From Beta vulgaris subsp. vulgaris (lineage: Eukaryota > Streptophyta > Magnoliopsida > Caryophyllales > Amaranthaceae): a DNA stretch of 64,000 bases. The stretch spans positions 31,984,323 to 32,048,322 of the forward strand of contig NC_079206.1 of the NCBI RefSeq assembly GCF_026745355.1. The letters are read 5' to 3'. Made by a program: the position numbers and the translations under genes. The number at the start of each line of letters is the position of its first letter. Position 1 is the stretch's first letter. Below the pieces are notes generated by a model. The model was not told the DNA's origin and made no database searches. It saw nothing but the letters and a program-made list of their open reading frames with translations. Positions 35,801-48,040 of this stretch are shown here, piece after piece.

Positions 35801-36518
35801 ATGCGAGGCAAAGTCGGGGCTCAGCCCTTGCATGTCCGCAGCTGAATAAGCAAATACATCCTTGAATTCTTTCAAAGTCTGAATTAGTTGATCCCTGATC
35901 TCAGGATTGAGGTTTGAGCAAATCCTCAACGTATGCCCGACTTCTGGTTCTATCACGGCCTCTTCGACCTCCTCCACAGGTCGGGGGTGTTCATAGTACT
36001 TAGGGTTTTCTGATATATAAACCCTGAGCCCCGCGGGGGTTTTTGTCGGCTCTTCTCTCTTTCTCTTCTTTTCCTTCTTCTCCTCGGGTGCCCTGGTTCG
36101 GAAGCTGTTGATGTAACACTCCCGGGCTGTTTGCTGAGCACCATATATCTTCCCGACTTGCTCATCGTCGGTCTCATACTGGAGCAGCAGCTATATACCG
36201 AGATGGCAGCTTTTATCTTGTTCATGTGGGCCTACCCATGATGACGTTGTAAGGCAGTAGGGTGTCCACAACTAGGAAGTCTACTGGTAAACTCCTACCC
36301 TTTCCTCTCTCCCTGAGTCTCACAACCAACTTCACATGACCGAGAGGGTAGACCGACCCGCCTCCGAAATCGATCAACGGTTGGTTGGTAGGGATCACAT
36401 CCTTCTCGGTGTAGTTTAGTTTGAGCAGACAATCTAGTGTGATGATGTCGGCTGAGGATCCACAGTCAACAAGGATCCTCTTCACCCGGGAATTCGCTAT
36501 TTTCATTTCGATGACCAA
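32810..36518 (-). pseudogene. Pol of the Tat element: protease, RT, RNase H, archaeal-type RNase H, integrase
   Basis: Order on the minus strand: retropepsin (VDCGSSADIITLDCL at about 36470), RT with FMDANAGYHQIP and catalytic VYVDDMIVKS, a first RNase H region, a second RNase H (LQVDGSMTKSGSGAGLVI, NNEAEYEALILGL), and integrase with the HHCC zinc motif (HEGACSSHQG, CPNCQLHG) and WGMDLIGPFP. A C-terminal integrase part is readable down to a stop at 32812-32810. Breaks: several stops between 36220 and 35670, a frameshift at about 35485 after GYHQIP, another at the RNase H/integrase border (about 34060), more near 33450, and TAG and TGA codons in the last 450 bases. The second RNase H is the diagnostic Tat feature. 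Confidence 0.9.
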
Positions 36519-38264
36519 TGGATCATCATGGGGGGGTGTAAGTGCCGGTCAGGCTCCCCAAACGTCATTACTGGACACCCCGCCTTTACGGGCTCAACTT
36601 CCAACACCCGATGTGCCATTGCTTGAAGATGGGCCTTTCGATCGCGGCCAGATGATCCTCCCGAGGCGTGGCCCCCGGCTATGACACCAACATACCCGTC
36701 GGTGTTATCAATATCGTTTCTTGCTTCTTTCTCCTTCCCCTTCTCCTTCCGGGGATGTTTGATGTATCTGTTCAACTTTCCTTGATCACCTAGATGATCC
36801 AAAGCCTTCTTTAACTCCCGACAATCTTTCGTGGTGTGACCACATTCCCGATGGTATTCACACCATAATCTCTGATCCCGCCTATCTTTAGAAGTTCTGA
36901 TAGGTGGGGGAATGGGTAATACCGACTTGTGTTTGAGATCCAAGTAAATCTCCCGCCTGTTTCTGTTGAAACGTGGGTCATTCCCATTATCTATCGCTCT
37001 CGGGAGCAATTGTTGGTGATTCCTTATGCTTTTGTTTGGTTCCCGGTAAGGGAGTTCTTCCTTCTTCTTCTTAGCCTTTTCCCTGACAGGCTTACAAATG
37101 TCTGAGGCTTGGATGAATTTCTGAGCCCGATTCATGGCCTCGGTGAAAGTGGTAACTTCGTTCTCAGCGAGGGACCATCTGAGCTTTCCCGGCCAGAGTC
37201 CTAACAATAAGGCGGTGAAGGCAACCCCGTCCTGAAGATCCGAAATTTTCAGTGACTCCTCATTGAATCGCCTGATATAATCAGCAAGGCTCTCGTGCTC
37301 TTGTTGCTTGATGGACATTAACTGGATGCTGGTTTTCTTGTGCCTACGTCCAGCAATGAAGTGTTGGTGAAACAACGCCTCTAGAACTGAAAAGTTGGTT
37401 ATGATGCCAGGTGATAAGCCCGAGAACCAATTGAGCGCTAACCCTTTGAGGGTCGTCGGGAAATAGCGGCACCAGGTGGCCTCACATCCCGTCTGCACAC
37501 TCATCTGAGCCTTGTAGGCCGCCATATGATCCTCTGGATCGCTACTGCCTGAGTATTGCTCGATGGTGGGGACCTTGACCTTTCCCGGGTTAGGTACCTC
37601 CATGATCTCTCGACTGAAGGGGGTCATAAAATTGAGGACTCCCCGATTGATCAAGGTGTTGGCCTTGTTCCGAGGAGGCCCTGAGTCCGCTTCGTCCTCC
37701 TGCCTCGTCCTCTTGGACCCGACGGGGGACTTCTCTCGTTCCCTCCTCGGGGTCTGAGAGTGAGCTTGCTCTTCTCGTTGCGTCCTCTCCCTTTCTTCTC
37801 TCTTCTTATTCAAGAGGTTGCGAGCGTCCTGCTCCGCTCTACGCCTCCGGTTCTCTTCTATCATGCGCCTGGCATCCGAGTTCAGTGTCCTCTGAGAGTG
37901 AGCCTGTCGGGATCTCTCTCCTCCCACTCGCTGCTCGCTCCGGTTAGGAGCGTGAGTTTGAGGATTATCCCTGCCACGAGGCTCTGCCCTGGTTATCTCT
38001 CGGGGCTCCCCTTGATTGAGCTGGGGGATCCCGGCTATGAGCTCTTGTAAACTCCTCTACATGTTGTCGTTCAACTGTCGAGTAATCCGTTCAATGTCCG
38101 CCATCGTGCTGGCATTGAGTCCTCTCGGGGAGCAGAATGCTCGTCGTTACGAGGGGTCGATCCCTCGTCGTCTATGGCCAGGGATTCGACCAAGACATTG
38201 GGTTGGTGAGACTGGAGAGGTGTGGGTACAGTGAGCCTCGGGTGGTTTTCCTTCGGGGTGCCAT
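36503..38264 (-). pseudogene. Gag of the Tat element
   Basis: A likely ATG at 38264 lies 34 bases past the primer site; the frame is broken before an open stretch from 37927 to 36503. The open part has an Arg/Glu-rich N-terminal region (RRRAEQDARNLLNKKREERE), a retrotransposon gag domain (LALNWFSGLSPG, MSIKQQEHESLADYIRRF) and a CEYHRECGHTTKDC zinc-knuckle-like motif near the end. Gag packages element RNA. The 3' end overlaps the protease frame by 16 bases, which fits frameshift-type expression in Gypsy elements or simple mutation. Confidence 0.85.
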
Positions 38265-38297
38265 GTTGCTCTCGGTACGTGACTTTGAGATGTAGTA

Positions 38298-38315
38298 TCC
38301 CCACAGACGGCGCCA
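38298..38315 (-). promoter_or_regulatory. Primer-binding site, tRNA-Asp-like
   Basis: Minus-strand TGGCGCCGTCTGTGGGGA. The first nine bases and the last GGGGA match the complement of the 3' end of plant tRNA-Asp (TGGCGCCGTTGCCGGGGA from memory), with mismatches in the middle. Position three bases after the 5' LTR is right for priming minus-strand DNA. Confidence 0.8.
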
Positions 38316-38318
38316 AAC

Positions 38319-38775
38319 TGTTTCTGCCTAGAAACTAGTCAAAAGAGTAATATGTTTAGGGGGAGAGTCAAATCCCGAGTTAGGTTAGAATCCCGAGTCT
38401 CGTAGTCTCCAATCCTGCAAAACAAGGAAAATATGGCCCGGGGGTGTTTCCGGTAAATCCCCTCCGACGCTCAAGTCAGTTGAGATTGAGGTAGAGAGAG
38501 AAAGTAATCCAGTCTAGAGAGAGATGCTCTGGCTTTGTTAGGTGAGAATTGAATACTTGTTTATTGATGAGACTATTGGTATTTATAGTGTTGGGGATTT
38601 CCCAAACAGGAAACCCTTTTGGGAAGCATCCCAAGACCTAGGGAAGCCTCCACCTTTTTAAGGTAATTGGCTTTTGTCCCCCTAAAAGCTGGTGAATCTT
38701 CCTTGGTATGTGGAATTCAGGCCTTAGGTAGAGTGCCTTTTTGACATTCCTTGGGCCAGGCCATGGGCCCAAACA
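38319..38775 (-). repeat. 5' LTR of the Tat element
   Basis: Pairs with 25612-26068. Minus-strand TGTTTGGGCCC start and GGCAGAAACA end, three bases before the primer-binding site. TATA-like CTATAAATACC present. Confidence 0.95.
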
Positions 38776-38780
38776 GAATG

Positions 38781-40506
38781 CAAAGGAAATTGTGTGCACA
38801 CTTTGCACTGGCCTTGTAATACTTTGGACCACGGATTATATATATATTGAGATTTAGATATATAGGGGTAAACGGTAACTTCTAGGGACTTCACCAAAAT
38901 AACAGGACTGTTAGAGATATTAAGCTCCGTTCGGCAAAAATAGTTATTAGAGTAGTCGTTGGAGTTGTGTAGCTGTTTGTCCGAATAGTTGTTTGTTTGA
39001 TAGTAAATGTTAGCTTTTAGCTGCGAAAGTAGCTGTTTAAAATATAAGTGTTTGGTAAAAGTAGATGTAAACATTATATATAAAATAAAAATGACATTTT
39101 TTTTAAAAAAATTGAAAGAGTAATTTCAATAACATGATCAATTATTTAACATCTAAATTCAATGTTTATCTCATGAACACAAAGCATGATTTTCTTTTTA
39201 AGATAAATAAGTTTTAGTTGAATTTTGGGACTCTTAAATATGACATTCAAATTTATACACGTTATACTTCCTCCTTTCTTAATATATATAATTAATATAA
39301 CATATTTCTTTTATGGATATTTCTTAATAGATGCACCATTTCTCTTTTTGGTAATTTCTTTGCGTAAGTCATTATAATACATAGTGTTCTAGCAAGTTTA
39401 CTTTTCCACAAAGTCTTAAAAAAGATTGTTTCACGTTAGTCTTAACGTGAGACCTAACTAGCCCAAGAGATATATGATTTTAGAAAACCGCGTCTCACAA
39501 ATTCTCACGATAATATTTTGGCGAATCAGTTAATATTTTTTGGCGAATTAGTTAAGTATTTTAGCACAATAGTTTAGAGCTGGTAATCTTTATGTAGATC
39601 TTAATTTTTTAGTTAACATATTTAATACATTAAGTAGTATTGTTCTATAATTAGTTAAGATTAATTGAGCATTATTTTGGTTTCTAATATAAACGAAAAA
39701 ACAACTTTTTTACAAATCTAAAATGTCAAATACAAAAGACAACCTGAAAAAATAACTTAAAGAACCTAGCATTTGGAGTAATTATTGTACCAATTTCAGT
39801 TTGGTTCTTGATTTTTTTTTTTTTAGTCTGCTCAAAATGAATTTTCTTTCTTGCACTTCCTCTCTTTGTTTTTGAACCATACGGGTATAAAATAACCAAT
39901 GTAGATGTACTTAATGAGTATCGTTCTTCTACGATTGGTTTTGTAGTTAAGATCACTTTGTTTATAATTGTAGTAGTATTTTTGTAGACTTCTTGGAGTG
40001 CCTTTCTTGCATCTTCATTATCTTGACTTTTGAGAATAATGAGATTGTAGAGCTAATTTTCTCGTGGTTTCATATTGCCATGAGGTTGTATTGGTTTATT
40101 TATTCATTTCTCTTTTCCACACTTTCCTCTTTAATTTACGTATCTAATCCACCTTTTATACATATACTTATGTAGTATTTTTGTGATTGAACGCATGTGC
40201 ATGATTCTCAAGACATGAAAATACAACAATCCTAGCAGCATAACTATTACTTTATATTATTTAACTATTACAAATAACTTAATAACTAATAACATTTAGG
40301 TATTAGTTATGTTTTTCAAATAAAAAGTTAAACTTTCAAATGCAAAAGTTAAGTTTTCGGTACCAAAAGTGATCTGGTCTATTTCTTCAAAGTTTTTGCA
40401 AGTGATCATTTAACAATGGGCAATATATAGTACCCTTTGTGATGAATATGTGTCAAACTCTTCTTTCACTTCAAACATGATAAACATCTTATCAGGTGAA
40501 AAAACA
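38781..40506. other. Intergenic, one hAT-like edge
   Basis: AT-rich noncoding DNA. 38922-39065 (GCTCCGTTCGGCAAAAATAG, TAGCTGTTTAAAATATAAG) resembles the edge of a hAT-type MITE and sequence at 9700-9770 and 43210-43375. Short CTTAACGTGAGACC-type motifs near 39440 recur at 41990. No gene found. Confidence 0.35.
38831..38853 (-). promoter_or_regulatory. Possible displaced GCHI core promoter (TATA-like)
   Basis: Minus-strand TATATATATAATCC lies about 55-65 bp beyond the retrotransposon target duplication, on the side that was upstream of the GCHI start before insertion. If it was the TATA box, the element landed in the 5' leader. Inference from position only. Confidence 0.25.
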
Positions 40507-41634
40507 AGGAAAATTGATTTAAACAGTCCTAACTATGGACGTCCTGACAAAAAACAGTCCCAACTATCGTTTTTTATTGTTCAGTCCCAACTTTAACCCC
40601 ACCTTTACACTAGTGGTCCAAGTGGACTGGTGACTTGCTAAACCGGTAAAAAACGAATTAACCCTTATTTTTATTTCACTAGTTTTTTTTACCCCTCTTT
40701 CAGTCTTTCTCTTTCCTCCCTACTTCGTCCTTCCCCTGCGACCCCACCACCATACAACCACCAATGCCACCACCCTCAGCCCTCCGCCCCGCACATCCTT
40801 CTCCCAGCCCCCACCCCGCAATCTTAGAACACCCTTACTATGTCCGCGCACCCTCTAACCCCCAACCTAATCCCCTCCATCCTCCCTATTTCTCTCTCGC
40901 CTTCATCTTTAAGGGTTTTCGAGAGGTGGCTTCAAAGGTGGCGGAGGTGTTTCAGGGGTGGGGGAGGTGTTCCGTGGGTGGGGGAGATGTTTTGGGGGTG
41001 ATCTCGAGGGTGGGGAGGTGTTTCGAGGGGTGGGGGAGGTATTTTGAACTGATTTCGGGGGTGGTTGCAGCGAGACAAGGGAGTGAGTTTTAAAGCGAAG
41101 GAAGGGTGGTTGGAGCAGGGGAGGGGTTTGGGGGACAGAATGGGTGGCTGGGGCAGTGGAGCTGAAGGAATGAGAGATATCGGGGGGAGGGGTGGCTGGA
41201 GTAAGGGGAGGGGTGACAGGGGAGGGGTTTCGGGTGCAAGGAGTTTTACATGCGGGAGGAGGGTTGGCTGGGGCAGGGGATGGGTGGCGGGGGAGGATTG
41301 GCTAGGCCGCTGGGGAAAGGGGTGCATGGGTAGCGGTGGTAGGAGGAGGGTTGGCAGGTGAGGGGTTAGCGAAGGTGGGGGATGGGGTAGTGGGGTGGAA
41401 GGTGAGAGGGGTGGGTGGCAGTTGAGAAGAGGAGAGAGCAGTGAAGAAAGGATGGAAGGAGGAAGAAGATAGCAAAAAAAAAAGGCAAATTACCTGCTAT
41501 AGTAAGGTTTTTTACCTGCTGGGACTACTATTGCAAAACACCCTTCAAAGTTGGGACTGAACAATAAAAAACGATAGTTGGAACTGTTTTTGTTAGGACG
41601 CCCATAGTTGGGACCGATTAGATCAATTTTTCCT
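40507..41634. mobile_element. Long-TIR (Mutator-like) non-autonomous element, family A
   Basis: About 90 bp at each end are inverted copies (AACTATCGTTTTTTATTGTT at 40561-40580 and its complement at about 41560), starting AGGAAAATTGAT. Flanks share AAAAACA (40500-40506 and 41635-41641), a candidate duplication shortened or blurred by A-runs. The interior is C-rich in the left third and G-rich in the right part, giving spurious Pro- or Gly-rich frames; no transposase. Confidence 0.75.
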
Positions 41635-41641
41635 AAAAACA

Positions 41642-43483
41642 AAGTAAGTGTTTGTGGACATTGTCACTGCAAACTCGTGCTCAAATATTTTACTTACATC
41701 CAGATTAAACATCTAATGCAGGTTGTATGTAGAGAATGGAGGAGGAAAACAATATAGGTTTTAGGGCGTCTCGATGTATTAGAGAAGAAAGAGAGAATGT
41801 TTATGTGTGATACTGAAGTTAGGGTCAATGAAATGCATCATAATCTGGAATATATGATATAACTAATATGCGCTTAACTAATTTATCCAGAAGCAATTTA
41901 AGGCTAGTATAACTAATAGGTGCAAGCGTTTAACTAATTCTAGTGTTGGTTTGATGCACGTGCGTGATGTCAGCATGACATCAGCGGTCTCGCGTTAACA
42001 CTAACGTGAGACCATCTATCCAAAAACAGACTCTTACTTTTCATTAATGCCCATCATCCTCCAAATTAAATCCATACATATTAAATCAACCCAAATTTGT
42101 GGTAAATATACTACCCATTCCTCCCTATGAATTAGATCAATTCCTTGGACCCCACATCCACTTTATGTAGTATTGCAATTTTTGCCTCTTCAGTATTTTA
42201 CTTTGACATCAATTGAAGAGCTCCATCAATGACTACCATCCTCTTCTCTTTCTTCCTAATCTATCACCGTAAATTTACCCAATTTCATCCCTAGTATTAC
42301 CCAATTTTGTCTGAGTTAGAAGGCTTCCCAAAATTTATCCATTGTCATCCTAAAAAATACTAATTCATCTCGTTCTTGTTTTACATTTTCCTTGTCCTCA
42401 CATTCTTCATTCTTTTTGGTGCTCTTTCCTTCTCCTTTTTTCGTTTCTTTTTTTTGTTGGAATGGTGGATTACGTGGTTGTCCTCTCCTCCACCAATGGT
42501 TGACATGGCTGTAGGATATTTTGGGGTAATAATGTGAAAAGATTAACAATATGAGAGATAAAGTAAAATTGCGAGCTTACACCCTTAACATACTAATAAC
42601 TTGACATTACAACTTAAACACTCAAGTTATTTCTAACTCTTCTCACTCTTATGTACTACAAGTGCTAGTACTTACAATATTGATCACAACACTCAAAGGT
42701 TGTTGGATACACAAACAATGCACAAACATCTCCCTATTTATACTAGCAAAACTTACTATGCATATGGTGGTTTTCACATGTGTAATAAATGCTAAGCAAA
42801 ATTTTCATCTTCTAGCTCTTAGAGGTGGGTGATAGGACGGTAGAAATTTTGCTCATGTGTTGTTTTCTCTAGTTGTAAAATTCTGACCATGAAATCTCCA
42901 TCTAGAAGCTAGGAGAAAGAGAGAGTTGGTAAATTTCAACAATGGCTGCGACAACCACCACCACAACCAGCACCTTAGCCGCTATTGCCGACGCCAATCG
43001 ATAAGCTTTTGAAGCAGAGTAGCACCTTATTTTCTCCCACCTCAAGAAACCCCAAAGAGGTGGTTTTTGCTTAAAATCAACTTTTGCAAGAAAAAATTGG
43101 AATTTCCTCCACATTCATCCAATGGGAGGCAAAGCACGGAGGAAGGTGATATTTTCAAGAATTTCTTGTATTCTTTTCCCCCCAAAAAAGGAAAAAAAGC
43201 TAAACGCTAATTTTTCTCTTGAAAGCTATAAAATAATAACGTTTATGAACAGCTATCTAAACACTACTTGAAACACTAACCACTACTCCAACTTCTACCA
43301 TGCCAAAGACTTGATTAGTTGTATGACTCAGTCAAAATACTAAAAGCTACTCTAAAAGTTGTGGCCGAACAAGGCGTAAATATTTGTGATACAGCTCGTC
43401 TTGCATGTGGCTCGCCACACACCCACACCTATACATATAGGTGTAGCCACACATGCACGTTTGTCAACCAACTAGTTCATTTT
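41642..43483. other. Intergenic, no supported gene
   Basis: Short frames at 42316-42549 and 42902-43114 (minus) have no recognisable domain. A strong stem-loop occurs at 43403-43456: ACACCTATACATATAGGTGT in the centre, with GCATGTGGCT and AGCCACACATGC outside. 43206-43390 resembles a hAT-like MITE edge. Confidence 0.35.
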
Positions 43484-43620
43484 CAAAAGGTCACATCTCA
43501 CTCGATTCTTATCGGAATCGAGTGTTTGACCATGTATTGGAAAGATATCGAGCCAAATTTTCATATTCAACTTGATTTTCTAAATACATTATTGAGTGTT
43601 ATTTGAGATGTGACCTTTTG
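43484..43620. mobile_element. Small inverted-repeat element (MITE candidate)
   Basis: Perfect 17-bp inverted ends CAAAAGGTCACATCTCA and TGAGATGTGACCTTTTG enclose 103 bp. No clear target duplication, so superfamily is unassigned. Confidence 0.6.
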
Positions 43621-43929
43621 AATTTGACCATTGTGCACAAATGTTTATGAATAAATTAAATGGAGTTACTCTTATGAGCAAATGAAGTTACTTGTATGAG
43701 TATGTAGTTACTCTTAACAATAAAAGGGTGTTACTCATATAAATAAATGTGGTTAGTTTTATAATACTAGGGAATACTAATCAGTTTAAACTTATGAATG
43801 AATGAGTTTACTTGTATGAAGTCATGAGGTTAATTACTTTTGTGAACAATTGGGGTTATTACTTGTATGCTTAGATAATGTTCTTGTATAATTAGGTTAC
43901 TCATGTAAATGAATGAGGTTACTCATGGG
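43621..43929. repeat. Degenerate minisatellite
   Basis: Loose repetition of GTTACTCATGTAAATGAATGA-like units of about 25-30 bp (for instance near 43660, 43710, 43800, 43900). Noncoding. Confidence 0.5.
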
Positions 43930-46290
43930 AAGAAAACAAAAATTATTGCTATGAAAATTGATATCTCTAAAGCCTATGACAGTTTAGATTGGAGTTTCGT
44001 TAAAAAGACCTTGGATTACTTCAATTTTCCTTCTAATCTGTCTCATTTGATCATGAATTGTATTTGATCTCCTCGCATTTCTGTATTATGGAATGACGAG
44101 ATTACAAATTTTCTTTCTTCGTTCTCGAGTATTAGGCAAGGTGACCCACTTTCTTCGTATATTTTTGTTTTATGCCTGGAAAGATTAACTACACTCGTTG
44201 AGAATAGAGCATCATCAGGGTCTTGGATTCCTATTAAAATTGCCACTGATATTAAAATTTCTCACCTCTTTTATGCTGATGATGTCTTTCTTTTTTGGGT
44301 GTGCTTCTATTGATAGGAGATGTTGGCTACTCTAAACTCTTTTGGCGAGAACTCTGGTCTCTTCCTTAATGCTCAAAAGTCCAAGGTTATTTTCCCTCGT
44401 AACTTATCTCCTTATTTTCGGAATTTGATTAGTAAGGAAACAAACATAGGGGGATCTACTGACTTCAGGAAATATTTGGGAATTAAAATTAGTCCGAACA
44501 AGTTAAAAAAAGGTGATTATGCTTTAATGTTAGATAAGACAAAGGATAAATAAGAGGTTGACAAGCTAAAATCATTAATATTGCTGGAGAAGCACCTTAA
44601 TTAAATCTGTTTTGAATACTTATCCCTTGTATTTCTTTCAATCCACTACAACAAATTGCCATTATCATTTATTATTCGCCTATCTCCATTTTGAAAGATC
44701 TAGAACAAAGTTCTAAAAAATTCTTATGGAATGCGGTTAACAAATCCCATTATCTTCCTAGAATTAGTTAGACCAAAGTTTGTGAGCCTATTACAGGGGG
44801 CTTGAGTTTAGACATTTCCAGAGTTGGAATTTTGGCATTTATGGCCAAGTTAGGCTGGGATATAGTCCGCAACAATAACAAAATTAAGGTAAAGATTATG
44901 AATGCTAGATATCTAAAATCTACTTCTTTCATGAATTACACCCCTAAACAAGGAGACTCTTCTCTTTATCGTGATATCCTCAAAGATAGATACATCTTAG
45001 AACAAGGCCTTTGTTTTAGAGTAAGGAATGGGGATGTTATCTCTCTTTGGTAAGTGGATTGATAATGTTGAACTTGTTAAAAAAAACTATTAAACCCATA
45101 CAAGCCTTCATGGAACATAGGATAGTGAATAAATTCATTAACAATTTCATATAGGATGTTAGTTTAATTGAGCATCTTCTGCCTAAGAACATTATCAATA
45201 AAATCCTAGCTACCCCCCTTTCTCATTCTTCTTCTTCTCGAGATACTCAAGCTTGGTGTTTGAGCGACTCTGGTCTTTTTACTATCAAATCTGCCTATCG
45301 TATAGCTAATCCTCCCAAACACTTCTTCATTCGAACTCCTTTCACATGGAAAAATATCTGTAACATAGATTTTCCCTTCGAGAACAATATGTTGATCTGG
45401 CATTTGTGCCATGAAATACTCCCAGTAGGCATGGTTTTGAAAGCAAAAATGCAGGATTCGGATTCTACTTGTTCAAGGTGTTTGAGATATAATGAAAATC
45501 ATCTGACCTATTTTGAGATTGTGACTCTTCAAGAGCTTTATGAAACATGGTCATTAGTCCTAATAAATACATGTTCACATCCCATACCTAATTCAACTCG
45601 ATGCCACCGTTTGACTGGCTTAATCTTAACATTGGTGCGAACAATGAGAGGAGTATTGTCTGTGGCATAATTATCTGGCATATCTGGAAAATGAGAAATG
45701 TGTTCGTGTTTGAAAATAGGATGAGAGACATATAACCATGGTTTTTAACAACTTAACTTCCGATTTGCTTGTGAATGTTCATGTCTTTCAGGATAAAGGT
45801 AAAGAGTAGGTTGAAATAAATAAAGGAGACCAATGATCTTTGCCATTGGCAGGTTATCATAAAGTCAACACGGATGGCTGCTATAAGAGCAATGAGGTGG
45901 CTAGTGGTGGATGTCTTATTCGTCGTGATGACGACAACTGGTACATTGTTTATTCTTTCAGATTTCATGCTAGGGATCTAGCCCACATAGAACTTTTGGC
46001 GGTGAAAAAGTGTTTGGAGCTTGCTAAAGAATTTTGTATTAAGAGGCTTCAAATTGAGATGGATGCAAAGATCATTTTGCAAATAATTAAGGAAGTAGAA
46101 GGCTATAAACTGCATGCCCTTGGAGTGCTACTTCAGTAGGTAGCCTCACTTCTCTCTCATTATGATGATGCTCTACTCCTTCACATTAAAATAAAAGTTA
46201 ATACAGTGGCTCACCAACTTGTCAAGCATGGATTGAAGATGAAGGATACAGAACAAACGCATGTTGTTCCCCCGGTGTTTGTTTGGGATA
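43930..46290 (+). pseudogene. Decayed LINE ORF2 remnant (RT to RNase H)
   Basis: The plus strand reads RT motif A KIDISKAYDSLDWSF, motif B SIRQGDPLSSYIFVL and catalytic FYADDVFLF by 44290, then the RT tail (SGLFLNAQKSKV, YLGIKISPN), GGLSLDISRVGILAFMAKLGWD at about 44800 and a zf-RVT-like stretch. RNase H at 45840-46139 has VNTDGCYKSN and AHIELLAVKKCLEL. Many stops and shifts separate them. The endonuclease and ORF1 are missing, so the copy is 5' truncated. It diverges from the LINE at 15338 and is a different family or much older. Confidence 0.8.
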
Positions 46291-48040
46291 ATTTGTAAAA
46301 GGACTGAATGTTAGTAACAATCTTGGATGAATAGATCTCTTTTGCAGAATTTGCTTGCTTGTATGACTAAACTATGGATGTATGTTGTTTTTGGTAAGCT
46401 AAGCTAACTTGTTTAGTTAGTAGTTTTTTTGATAACTTTAGGGGATTTCATCCCTTAGTATGATGGTTGTACCGCACTTTATAATTAACTAATTAGATTC
46501 CCCCTTTTCGGTTTAAAAATACTTAATAAGACACTAAACTAAATAACTAACAACTTTGTACCCCAACACCTTCCACCTGTCATCCATCACTACACCACCA
46601 CCAAACCCCGCCCACATGAAAATCGTCATTTCCCAAATCTGCCTACATAAAACCCCCATTTTCCCTTCCCAAGCACCGAAATCAGCACCCTCCTCTTAGA
46701 AACCATCCCCAAAACCACCCCCAAAACCAACACCCTGCCCTTCAAAACCACTCCCGAAACCACTATTTCCACCGAACGCATCAACCATCACCACCACTGA
46801 CATCTTTTGTCTCTCCCCACCACCACCATTGCAGCAACATACCTATCACCACCGTTCAAACATCAATTGCCCAAACAACATAATCCTTTTTCGATCTCGA
46901 ACCCCGAAAACCAAATTATCTTCCTCCAAATTCCCACACGAATCAGCCAATAAACCCTAAAAATCCCCCAAATGCCAATTCGAGCCCGAGTCCAATGGGC
47001 GGCCCTTCTACAAGACCCGAAACGCAAACGAAATCTTCATGGGTATTGCTTAAAAGGTGAGTTTTGAGGGTATGAAGGGATGAATTAGGGGAAAACATAT
47101 TGTTTAATTTGGAGGTGATGGAGGAGGCGAGAGAATGAGAGGAAGAGGAGATGTGTGGTCATGGTGGTTGAGATGAAAGATCTGGAGATGAGAGAGGTGT
47201 GGTTGTGGTGATGTCGAGGAGGTACTGGTGGCGTCAAGTTGGTGGTGGTGTGGGGTTGGTGGGTTGAGTTGAGGAGAGAAAGAGGGGTGGATGAGATAAG
47301 GGTTTGGTCGATGGGTCGATTAATTAATTGTTTTTAGGCTGGTAAATGATAAATTAATTAAATGATTGAGGGAATTGAGTAATGGTATTTCTGTAAATAA
47401 GAGGAAAAAGATTTTTATTTTGACTTGTGTTGTACTTGTTATGACATTTACTAAAATGGGAAATATTGCAGTTATTTAGAAACGGAGGTTTGTATTATTT
47501 TGATTGGTGGACTCAAACTAAATAAAAAATTATAAAATCTATTTGGGAGAGACATAAATAGAAAAATGGAAATCTTATTTAGGGATGGAGGGAGTAAATT
47601 AAATATTTGTGATATATGAAAATATGTTAGTGTTAGATATATTTTCCATGATAATGTTACGCTAATAATATCTTTAAGATGTTTGGCTGAATTGTCTTTT
47701 GAAAAGATTGTTTCTTATCTTATGTTCTATATAGTTTGTATTAATATTCAACTAGTGCTGAATAATATGATCAAACTTTAAGCCTTCTCCCTATTTTGTC
47801 AGTAACATTGTTATGTTAGTAGCCGATGTAGGTGTAGGCATGAGATTATCATGTTTTAGCCCACATGAGCAGTGGATTTGTTTTTGTTCGAAGAGAGTCG
47901 CCAATTAATTTTCAAGAAAAATCAATAAAACCAAAAAGTGGAAATTAGAGTCGAGGTGAATTTTCGTTCTAATTCAATGGAATAATCAAATATATGCACA
48001 TAATTCGATTAATTGCAAAATAGATAAACATGTTAAGGTT
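46291..48040. other. Intergenic, LINE tail and unassigned repeats
   Basis: 46290-46520 is probably the LINE 3' end. 46560-47340 is C-rich, then G-rich, like the interiors of the foldback elements nearby, but inverted ends were not resolved. 47475-47596 ends GGATGGAGGGAGTA, a Stowaway-like edge without its partner. Confidence 0.35.

Larger units (their letters stand above)
25612..38775 (-). mobile_element. Ty3/Gypsy Tat-type LTR retrotransposon, complete but degraded
   Basis: 13,164 bp bounded by 457-bp LTRs and the 5-bp duplication GAATG (25607-25611, 38776-38780). Sense is minus: 5' LTR, tRNA-Asp-like primer site, gag, protease/RT/two RNase H domains/integrase, then an antisense ORF, a 112-bp tandem array and the 3' LTR. 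Dual RNase H and an extra ORF before the 3' LTR are features of the Tat lineage. Counting by eye, the LTRs differ at roughly 25 positions (about 5 percent). No purine tract is visible before the 3' LTR. Confidence 0.93.

Noticed and set aside
40764..41361. Pro-rich and Gly/Arg-rich open frames on both strands
   Set aside because: They follow from the C-rich and G-rich halves of a non-autonomous long-TIR element; overlapping frames on both strands and no domain.
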